A stretch of 5,747 nt of DNA from Flavobacteriaceae bacterium (lineage in GTDB: Bacteria; Bacteroidota; Bacteroidia; Flavobacteriales; Flavobacteriaceae), in NCBI GenBank assembly GCA_013001365.1, contig JABDMQ010000006.1, positions 1-5,747 on the forward strand, in the 5' to 3' direction. Every line of letters begins with the position of its first letter. Position 1 is the stretch's first letter. Below the pieces are notes generated by a model. The model was given only the letters and a program-made list of their open reading frames with translations, did not search any database and had not been told where the DNA came from. The position numbers and the translations under genes are program-made. This document shows positions 1 to 4,983 of the stretch, one piece after another.

Positions 1-1066
1 CTCCTGCACTTTCAGGTGTGTAGTTTCCAACAAATACGGAACCTGCATTTTGAATGTTCCTGATATAATAGTCTTCATCTTTGGTGCATACAATGAAATG
101 CTCAGGTCCATAGTCATTAATTAATTCCAGTGCTTCTTCCCTATTATTGACGAGAATTAATTTAGAGTTGGCCATTGCTTTTTTCGCAATTTCTTTTCTC
201 GGCAATTCCTCCATCTGAAATTTTATTTCCTTGGTAACAGATTTAAGTAATTCTCGTGATGTCGAAACCAGTAAAACTTGACTATCTGTGCCATGCTCTG
301 CTTGACTTAATAGATCAGAAGCGACAAATGAAGCATCAGCTGATTCGTCCGCAACGACCAGTAATTCGCTAGGTCCTGCTGGCATATCTATCGCAACACC
401 GAACTTGGTTGCCAGCTGTTTAGCAACCGTAACAAATTGATTCCCTGGTCCAAAAATCTTATATACCTGCGGAATGCTTTCTGTGCCGAAAGTCAAGCCA
501 GCAATGGCTTGAATTCCACCAGCCTTGAAAATCTTATCGATACCGCAAAGGTTGGCAGTAAATAGAATAGCAGGGTCGATCATACCTTTGTCGTTTGGAG
601 GAGTACAGAGGACCATTTCTTGACAGCCTGCTATATTAGCCGGAACTGCTAACATAAGAATGGTTGAAAACAATGGCGCTGTGCCTCCAGGAATGTAAAA
701 GCCCACTTTCTGTATAGGTCGTTTTTCTTGCCAACAGGTTACACCTTCGGCTGTTTCAATCTCTACCTTGTCTGTTACTTGTTCCTTATGAAATCTTTCG
801 ATATTACTTTTAGCAAGCTCTATAGCATTCTTTAATTCCATTGGAACCTTTGAAATTGCTTGCTCTATTTCATTTCTTGAGACTTCAAAGGCATCTAGGT
901 CCACACCATCGAACATCAAGGTGAATTTGGATACGGCCTTATCTCCATTGTTTTTTACCTCATCGAAGATGTCCAATACCTTTTCTTCGATATCTTCAAC
1001 AGACGAGGTTGGTCTTCTCACCAGTTCCGGCCATGTTTTTCTTTCTGGTAATTCAACATATTTCAT
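1..1066 (-). CDS. hisD: Histidinol dehydrogenase, 3' end outside window
   Basis: This encodes the cytoplasmic enzyme that performs the last two steps of histidine synthesis, the NAD-dependent oxidation of L-histidinol to L-histidine via histidinal. About 355 residues are visible, from the ATG at 1066 to the left edge; the family is usually near 430. Family motifs read on the minus strand include IPGGTAPLFST (125-135), AGGIQAIAGLTFGT (182-195), GPGNQFV (206-212) and DMPAGPSE (227-234). SQAEH supplies the expected metal ligands Gln255 and His258, and GPEH supplies the catalytic pair Glu322 and His323. These sit at a constant offset of four from the E. coli residues 259, 262, 326 and 327. The reading frame leaves the window just before the expected metal-binding Asp356, and the last His ligand lies outside. 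The start codon shares one base with the hisG stop (TAATG), which suggests translational coupling. No internal damage is seen. Confidence 0.97.
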   Translation of the reverse strand, partial: MKYVELPERKTWPELVRRPTSSVEDIEEKVLDIFDEVKNNGDKAVSKFTLMFDGVDLDAFEVSRNEIEQAISKVPMELKNAIELAKSNIERFHKEQVTDKVEIETAEGVTCWQEKRPIQKVGFYIPGGTAPLFSTILMLAVPANIAGCQEMVLCTPPNDKGMIDPAILFTANLCGIDKIFKAGGIQAIAGLTFGTESIPQVYKIFGPGNQFVTVAKQLATKFGVAIDMPAGPSELLVVADESADASFVASDLLSQAEHGTDSQVLLVSTSRELLKSVTKEIKFQMEELPRKEIAKKAMANSKLILVNNREEALELINDYGPEHFIVCTKDEDYYIRNIQNAGSVFVGNYTPESAG

Positions 1067-1923
1067 TACAATACCATTTTTTCGATTGGACATACAAGGA
1101 TTCCTTCTGCACCAGCCTCCTTCAGCTCATCAATGACCTCCCAAAATTGACTAGCATCGATCACGGAGTGAATAGAACTCCAGCCTTCTTCAGCCAATGG
1201 CAATACCGTTGGACTTTTCAATACAGGTAAAATCTTACTAATGGCTTCGATTCTATCGTCAGGTGCATTTAATAAGATGTATTTGAAATTCCTTGCTTTC
1301 AAGACTGATTGTATTCTGAATTGAAGTCTATTGAGAATCTCTTCATTCTTAGTGCTAATCTTGGGCGAAACTGCTAAAACAGCTTCGCTTTTCATCATCA
1401 CTTCCACTTCCTTTAAATTATTCTTGAATAATGTACTGCCACTGGAGACAATATCACAAATGGCATCGGCCAGACCTATATTTGGTGCTATCTCAACAGA
1501 ACCATTAATGATGTGAGTATTGCAGCTAACACCTTTAGCATCCAAATACTTTTGTAAGGTGTTAGGATAGGAAGTTGCGATTTCCTTGCCTTGTAGGTCA
1601 TTGATCGAATTGAATTCTAACGACTTCGGGACAGCTAAGGAAACCCTGCATTTAGAAAATCCGAGTTTTTCAAGAATTGAGATGCCCTGTCCTTTCTCGA
1701 TCAATATGTTTTCTCCGATGATGGCAGCATCAACTACTCCATCCTTGAGATACTGAGGAATATCACTATTCCTTAAATACAAGGCTTCAAGTGGAAAATT
1801 CCTGGATGATGCCTTTAATTGGTCTTTGCCATTATCTATATAGATTCCGCAATCCTTAAGGATCTTGATGGAATCATCATGAAGTCGTCCTGATTTCTGA
1901 ATAGCTATCTTTAGTTTACTCAT
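1066..1923 (-). CDS. hisG: ATP phosphoribosyltransferase, long form
   Basis: This encodes the first, committed enzyme of histidine synthesis, which condenses ATP with PRPP to give phosphoribosyl-ATP. The 285 residues match the long form of HisG, which carries its own C-terminal regulatory domain and does not need HisZ. The N-terminus has the typical IAIQKSGRL (6-14). The PRPP-binding loop is DIVSSGSTL (157-165), preceded by GLADAICD (150-157). The C-terminal ACT/PII-like domain, where histidine feedback inhibition occurs in the family, spans about 210-285 and ends in the usual AGAEGILVCPIEKMV. The ATG follows an A-rich stretch (AATAGAAA) with no Shine-Dalgarno sequence, common in Bacteroidota. 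It is the first structural gene of the operon and lies about 46 bases after the attenuator hairpin, so its transcription should depend on read-through. Its TAA overlaps the hisD ATG by one base. Confidence 0.98.
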   Translation of the reverse strand: MSKLKIAIQKSGRLHDDSIKILKDCGIYIDNGKDQLKASSRNFPLEALYLRNSDIPQYLKDGVVDAAIIGENILIEKGQGISILEKLGFSKCRVSLAVPKSLEFNSINDLQGKEIATSYPNTLQKYLDAKGVSCNTHIINGSVEIAPNIGLADAICDIVSSGSTLFKNNLKEVEVMMKSEAVLAVSPKISTKNEEILNRLQFRIQSVLKARNFKYILLNAPDDRIEAISKILPVLKSPTVLPLAEEGWSSIHSVIDASQFWEVIDELKEAGAEGILVCPIEKMVL

Positions 1924-1969
1924 TTTCTATTATAATATGTTCGAGCAAACCTAACCGGGGTGAATTAAT

Positions 1970-1998
1970 AAACCCGCTTGATTTACTCAAACGGGTTT
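1970..1998 (-). terminator. Attenuator (terminator) hairpin of the his operon
   Basis: On the minus strand the RNA has arm AAACCCGUUUGA (1998-1987), a five-base loop GUAAA (1986-1982), and arm UCAAGCGGGUUU (1981-1970). This gives twelve consecutive pairs, one of them a G-U wobble (1991 with 1977). A run of U and A (UUUAUUAAUU) follows, so the uridine tract is interrupted but still weak-pairing. It lies between the His-rich leader peptide and hisG, inside the his transcript, which fits premature termination controlled by attenuation. The stem is also nearly palindromic as DNA, so it could in principle terminate in the other direction, but no plus-strand gene ends there. The hairpin is seen directly; its regulatory role is inferred from position and from the competing pairing at 1985-2042. 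Confidence 0.85.
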
Positions 1999-2042
1999 AA
2001 AATATCTTGGTTTTATTCAATACATTTTCAATACGCTTGAGC
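1985..2042 (-). promoter_or_regulatory. Alternative antiterminator pairing of the his leader RNA
   Basis: The leader RNA segment CUCAAGCG (2041-2034), within codons 15-17 of the leader peptide, is complementary to CGUUUGAG (1993-1986), the 3' two thirds of the first terminator arm plus one loop base. Eight pairs form, one a G-U wobble, and a ninth G-U pair (2042 with 1985) can be added. Forming this helix would remove most of the first terminator arm and so let transcription continue into hisG. CUCAAGCG resembles the second terminator arm (UCAAGCG), which is why both can compete for the same partner. A ribosome stalled at the first His codons would leave this segment exposed, whereas one reaching the stop codon at 2030-2028 would cover it. 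The complementarity is seen; the switching behaviour is inferred from the known enterobacterial his attenuator. Confidence 0.7.
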
Positions 2043-2057
2043 GGTAACATGAAAATG
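2023..2057 (-). promoter_or_regulatory. Anti-antiterminator (1:2) hairpin of the his leader RNA
   Basis: CAUUUUCA (2057-2050), which spans leader codons 10-12 (His, Phe, His), is perfectly complementary over eight bases to UGAAAAUG (2030-2023), which begins at the leader stop codon UGA. Pairing would form a hairpin whose loop (2049-2031) contains the antiterminator segment CUCAAGCG. It would therefore hinder antiterminator formation when the leader is not translated. It is AU-rich and weak alone. A ribosome stalled at codons 7-9 would cover the first arm and break the hairpin. The function is inferred. Confidence 0.5.
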
Positions 2058-2084
2058 ATGGTGATGTAATTGAATAAAAGTCAT
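2028..2084 (-). CDS. hisL: his operon leader peptide
   Basis: A short minus-strand ORF starts with ATG at 2084-2082 and ends with TGA at 2030-2028. It encodes 18 residues, MTFIQLHHHHFHVTAQAY, with five histidines in the six codons 7-12 (CAT CAC CAT CAT TTT CAT). Such a peptide has no function of its own. It serves as a sensor: scarce charged histidyl-tRNA stalls the ribosome on the His run and alters folding of the nascent RNA. It lies directly downstream of a promoter element and upstream of a terminator hairpin and hisG, the same arrangement as the enterobacterial hisL, which also has a run of His codons. The predicted 5' untranslated stretch is only about ten bases, and no Shine-Dalgarno sequence is evident before the ATG (AAAGAAATAACA). 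The ORF is too short for routine gene callers. The His run, its position and the RNA structures together make chance unlikely. Confidence 0.88.
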   Translation of the reverse strand: MTFIQLHHHHFHVTAQAY

Positions 2085-2100
2085 TGTTATTTCTTTGGTT

Positions 2101-2133
2101 CAAAGTTAAAGGATAAAAATATTAATATCCAAG
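2101..2133 (-). promoter_or_regulatory. Bacteroidota-type promoter of the his operon
   Basis: The minus strand carries TAACTTTG (2108-2101), an exact match to the Bacteroidota -7 consensus TAnnTTTG recognised by the primary sigma factor of this phylum. A TTG (2132-2130, in the context CTTGG) lies 21 bases upstream and fits the -33 element. Transcription would begin near 2094-2097, about ten bases before the hisL start. That placement, just ahead of the leader peptide, supports the call. The start site is estimated, not observed. Confidence 0.65.
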
Positions 2134-2208
2134 TTAAATGGAAAAATAAGTGAAAATACTAATGAAATTTAACAATTTTCATAACTTTAAGATCATAAAC
2201 ATTGTGCC

Positions 2209-3126
2209 GTGAAAAACTTTCTTTTTGCCTTCATTGTCTTTTTGCTTTACTCAGTTTTCGGTATGTGGTACTATTCATGCATTGTTAAAGGCTTATGTGG
2301 CAACAATGGAGAATCAAATGTTTCAATAGAAGCCAGCCCAACCAATGCTGGAGAAGTCCAGACAATTGAAAGTGGTAATACCACTGATATAATACAACGG
2401 AATAATACTGCAACAGTAGACTCACCAATCAATAAATCCATTCTTGATTTCACAAGCAGCATTGGAATATCCAATAAAGAAGGTTCTATTTCATTGCCAG
2501 ATAACGCAGAGCAATTAAAGGGAGACATCTTCAATTACCTAAATAATAACCAGGATATGGAACTCATTATAACTGGATTTCATAATAAAGATGAAACTTC
2601 TACAATTGCTATCGAACGTGCAAACGAGATCAAGGCCATACTAGAGGACTTTGGAATCAATGAAGATAAGTTATTGGTTGATTTTTCCAAAAGGCAATAT
2701 CAGTACGACACCAATGGATCATATAAAGGAGGTATCGAATTGAAATTAAGAAAGCTTTCAGCAGAGCGACTCTCAGAGATTGAAAGTGGCATTGCAAATA
2801 AGACATTATATTCCGGATTTGCATCGAAGCAATTCAGGGCAGACAATACATTGCAGGCGTATGCCATTGAACTTAAGAGCTATTTAGAGAAATATTCAGA
2901 TAAATCAGCTAGCATTACGGGTCATACGGATAGTGTTGGAGATAATATTGCCAATGACTGGTTTGGAATGGAACGTGCCAAGAATGTCCGGAAATACTTG
3001 ATATCCCAAGGCATTGACCCTAATAGATTAGCGGCTTATACCAAAGGTGAAAAAGAACCAATTGACACTAACGGCACGTTAGAAGGAAGGCGAAAGAATA
3101 GACGTATCGAAATCAAGGTAAATTAA
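2209..3126 (+). CDS. Membrane-anchored protein with tandem OmpA-like domains
   Basis: The 305-residue protein starts with GTG at 2209; no ATG upstream in frame offers a better start. A hydrophobic N-terminus (about 4-22, after one Lys) is a signal sequence or membrane anchor. Cys24 is not in a canonical lipobox. A Ser/Thr/Asn-rich linker (about 31-75) follows. The C-terminal OmpA-like domain (about 198-305) is well conserved: TGHTDSVGD (237-245), ERAKNVRKYL (255-264) and EGRRKNRRIEI (292-302). It contains Asp241 and Arg256, which in the family contact diaminopimelate of peptidoglycan. An earlier region (about 76-182) has the same layout, with ITGFHNKDE where GHTD is expected, then ERANEIKAIL (136-145), and looks like a degenerate copy. 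The likely role is attachment to the cell wall from the periplasm. It is divergent from the his operon and is followed after 19 bases by a second membrane-anchored protein, probably in one transcript. No beta-barrel is present, so it is not a classical OmpA porin. Confidence 0.88.
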   Translation: MKNFLFAFIVFLLYSVFGMWYYSCIVKGLCGNNGESNVSIEASPTNAGEVQTIESGNTTDIIQRNNTATVDSPINKSILDFTSSIGISNKEGSISLPDNAEQLKGDIFNYLNNNQDMELIITGFHNKDETSTIAIERANEIKAILEDFGINEDKLLVDFSKRQYQYDTNGSYKGGIELKLRKLSAERLSEIESGIANKTLYSGFASKQFRADNTLQAYAIELKSYLEKYSDKSASITGHTDSVGDNIANDWFGMERAKNVRKYLISQGIDPNRLAAYTKGEKEPIDTNGTLEGRRKNRRIEIKVN

Positions 3127-3145
3127 CTATAGAAAAATAACACGG

Positions 3146-3682
3146 ATGTTTGACAATATGAATCCACTTGATCGCTCAACTGCATGGCTTGAAATCTTCT
3201 TGCTTTTACTTGGTGCCTTCTTGATAGGCTATTTTTTAGCTAGGTATTATTATAAAAGAAGATGCCACAAAGAAATAGAAGAACTCGAGAGAGAAAAGAA
3301 TAAGTACAAGACATTGAGTATGGAAAACCCCAATATTAGACATGATGATGGCTTAAGGGTTGTAAAGACAAGAGAACGAGCAGGTAAATTGGCTTTTGAG
3401 CCAGAACCCGAGTTGATCGTTAGGGAAGATTTACCACCAACACTTGATTTTGATAGTTTTGGAAAGGCCACAGAAGCAGATAAGGATGATCTTAAACTAA
3501 TTAGTGGTATTGGTCCTTTCATAGAAAAGAAACTTAATGGCATAGGCATTTACACCTTCGAACAAATCAGTAAGTTATCAGCCAAGGATATAGACGATGT
3601 TACGGCCTTGATCGAGTTCTTTCCTGGTCGAATAGAGCGCGATGAATGGACCAAGCAAGCTGAGGACTTGAGAAATAAATAA
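3146..3682 (+). CDS. Membrane-anchored protein with helix-hairpin-helix-like domain
   Basis: The 178-residue protein has one strong membrane segment (about 14-32), followed by a basic stretch (RYYYKRRCHK), which by the positive-inside rule puts the C-terminus in the cytoplasm. A charged, probably helical stretch (about 40-56) and a variable linker follow. The C-terminal 60 residues form a recognisable module: DDLKLISGIGPFIEKKLN (114-131), GIYTFEQISKL (134-144), DID (148-150) and FFPGRIERDEW (158-168). This resembles the helix-hairpin-helix-like domain also found appended to some NuoE and L21 proteins and to other small membrane proteins. GIGP is the hairpin turn. Such folds can bind nucleic acid or protein, but the ligand here is unknown. 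The gene lies 19 bases after the OmpA-like gene and probably shares its mRNA. A second ATG at 3158 (Met5) is an alternative start. Confidence 0.82.
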   Translation: MFDNMNPLDRSTAWLEIFLLLLGAFLIGYFLARYYYKRRCHKEIEELEREKNKYKTLSMENPNIRHDDGLRVVKTRERAGKLAFEPEPELIVREDLPPTLDFDSFGKATEADKDDLKLISGIGPFIEKKLNGIGIYTFEQISKLSAKDIDDVTALIEFFPGRIERDEWTKQAEDLRNK

Positions 3683-3690
3683 TAGAAGAT

Positions 3691-4125
3691 CTAAGAGTCC
3701 AAATATTGCTTTAGATTCTGATTTATGAAATAATTCCACCCACCGATGCAACTTTCTCTTTGGAATTCTGGAAGGTCCTGCGGAAAGCTTTCTAAACCAA
3801 GATTAGTCAATATTAGTTTGGTTTGGCCATTATCTTCTTGGAGTTCAAATGTTACTTCCCCTCTACTTCCTGGATACTCCTTATAGGTCCAATCATAGAC
3901 TATTCGCTTCAATGTTACTACTTCAATGATTTTCCATTGATGTAGAAAATTACGTTCTCCACTTGAAACATTGAACGAGGTCTCGAAACCAACTTCAGGC
4001 TTGAAATCCGGTATGTTATCAAAAAACCAACGCCGCATTTCTGAGACGTTGGTAATTGCTTTCCATACTACATCAACCGGCACGTTGAATTTCTGTTCTA
4101 CTATTATGGGATTCTTGCTTGTCAT
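3691..4125 (-). CDS. SRPBCC-fold protein of the AHSA1-like family
   Basis: The 144-residue protein has the START/Bet v 1-like fold of the activator of Hsp90 ATPase homologue 1-like (AHSA1) group. Signatures are an N-terminal beta strand then VPVDVVWKAITN (15-26), MRRWFFDNIPDFKPEVG (30-46), the core strands WKIIEVV (64-70) and IVYDWTYK (75-82), and a C-terminal helix beginning GGWNYFINQNLKQYL (128-142). Members have a hydrophobic pocket, but their ligands are mostly unknown, and no Hsp90 role should be assumed. I place the start at ATG 4125. The frame is open to an ATG at 4200, but that 25-residue extension overlaps the end of the DUF1761 gene, is cysteine-rich and lies outside the fold. The chosen start is two bases after the DUF1761 stop (TAAAGATG), which indicates coupling. 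The gene is last in its unit and ends 8 bases from the convergent gene. Confidence 0.87.
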   Translation of the reverse strand: MTSKNPIIVEQKFNVPVDVVWKAITNVSEMRRWFFDNIPDFKPEVGFETSFNVSSGERNFLHQWKIIEVVTLKRIVYDWTYKEYPGSRGEVTFELQEDNGQTKLILTNLGLESFPQDLPEFQRESCIGGWNYFINQNLKQYLDS

Positions 4126-4127
4126 CT

Positions 4128-4565
4128 TTAGGCAGCAACATTCGGCCAATGATTCATAGCATCCAAAACACCACCCATTAACACAAGAGTTATTAGCCAA
4201 TAACCGATATTGATGAAAATATTCTTAAGATTCTTCAACTCAAATAAGCCATTGGTCATAAGAATTGGCATTGCGACAACAATTGTCAAGAATAATCCGT
4301 GAAATGCTCCATGTTTAAAAGTGTCGAATTCTCCTTCTTGCCCAGGGGAATTATTGAAATTAAGCAAGAAAAAAGCCAAGATAAAAGACATCACTATGGC
4401 AATGCCATATGTTTTTGCCATGTTTTGCTTTTTAATGTCCTCCTCAGTAATACCTAGCGATTTCATCCAAGCGTTACCAAATACTTTTGGGTTGTAATAA
4501 ACAAAACCTACAACCATTGGTATAAAGGTCGCAATGACCATAGAAATCCAATTAACATTTTCCAT
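4128..4565 (-). CDS. DUF1761 family membrane protein
   Basis: The 145-residue integral membrane protein has about four hydrophobic segments (roughly 5-25, 52-70, 87-107 and 115-135). The first segment and the following loop contain the DUF1761 hallmark GFVYYNPKVFGNAWMKSLG (20-38), with Gly, Tyr, Pro, Phe-Gly and Trp-Met in the usual places. The family is widespread in bacteria and its function is unknown; nothing here identifies a transported substrate or catalytic site. The ATG at 4565 directly precedes the first membrane segment. The gene lies 46 bases after the VOC gene and two bases before the SRPBCC gene, so it is most likely in one transcript with the latter. I see no convincing terminator or promoter in the 46-base gap, so the upstream pair probably belongs to the same unit. 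Confidence 0.88.
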   Translation of the reverse strand: MENVNWISMVIATFIPMVVGFVYYNPKVFGNAWMKSLGITEEDIKKQNMAKTYGIAIVMSFILAFFLLNFNNSPGQEGEFDTFKHGAFHGLFLTIVVAMPILMTNGLFELKNLKNIFINIGYWLITLVLMGGVLDAMNHWPNVAA

Positions 4566-4611
4566 TTTAGTTTGATTTATTGGTTAGTTAACTCTAAAAT
4601 TAAGGAAAATT

Positions 4612-4983
4612 CTAATTGAATTGAAAGAAATGCCACAATACCCCTGAAGGATCATGCATGAAAATCTCACGTCCATGATGAGATTCCCTGATCTTGCTTA
4701 ATCGTACTCGCTCATATTGATTGTGTAAATCTCTTTGTATCAAATCTTCCATACAGGCATCTACATCAGGCACTTCGAGTAGAAGCATGGAATTATCAAC
4801 CCAATCCTTAACATAACTGTCTTGTAGATAAAAACTTAAATTCTCATTTACTCGAAACAGACTCATCTTCTTATCGATAATGGTCTCTACAAAGCCAAGT
4901 TTCTTATAGAAATCTCGAGATTCGTCATAGTTTATCGCGCCGATGAATGCCCTAATGGAAGTTGATTTGTTTATCATGGTCAT
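4612..4983 (-). CDS. VOC (glyoxalase/bleomycin resistance fold) protein
   Basis: The 123-residue protein has the size and two-module pattern of a single-domain vicinal oxygen chelate protein. The first module contains FIGAINYDESRDFYKKLGF (13-31), with the characteristic Phe-Tyr and Leu-Gly-Phe. The second contains SMLLLEVPDVDACMEDL (65-81) and ends in MHDPSGVLWHFFQF (109-122), the usual Asp-Pro-x-Gly turn. The metal ligands of true glyoxalase I enzymes are not evident: the first strand carries Ala where His, Gln or Glu is expected, and the strand after DPSG has His118 where Glu is usual. A metal-dependent enzyme role is therefore doubtful, and a binding or resistance-type function is possible. 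The ATG at 4983 overlaps the upstream nucleotidyltransferase stop by one base (TAATG). A second ATG two codons later (4977) is also possible. Confidence 0.85.
   Translation of the reverse strand: MTMINKSTSIRAFIGAINYDESRDFYKKLGFVETIIDKKMSLFRVNENLSFYLQDSYVKDWVDNSMLLLEVPDVDACMEDLIQRDLHNQYERVRLSKIRESHHGREIFMHDPSGVLWHFFQFN

Noticed and set aside
921..1230. Plus-strand ORFs of 71 and 73 codons opposite hisD and hisG
   Set aside because: They lie antisense to well-conserved coding sequence, overlap each other and resemble no known protein.
1331..1516. Plus-strand 61-codon ORF opposite hisG
   Set aside because: It is a shadow of hisG on the other strand with no recognisable features.
2093..2105. 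Inverted repeat CTTTG-GTT-CAAAG overlapping the his promoter
   Set aside because: The arms are only five bases and part of one is the -7 element itself; this is easily chance, and no regulator can be named.
2182..2189. TAACTTTA on the plus strand, a possible -7 element for the OmpA-like gene
   Set aside because: It matches TAnnTTTG except for the last base and lies 20 bases before the GTG, but no TTG occurs at a suitable distance upstream, so it is not strong enough to call.
2271..2534. Minus-strand 87-codon ORF opposite the OmpA-like gene
   Set aside because: It is antisense to a gene with clear domain matches and has no family resemblance.
3250..3549. Minus-strand 99-codon ORF opposite the helix-hairpin-helix-like gene
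   Set aside because: It is low-complexity Ser/Leu-rich sequence typical of antisense reading; the plus-strand gene has clear motifs.
4566..4611. Gap between the VOC and DUF1761 genes as a possible promoter or terminator
   Set aside because: It is AT-rich, with a near palindrome around GTTAAC, but has no stable hairpin with a U tract and no paired TTG and TAnnTTTG elements.
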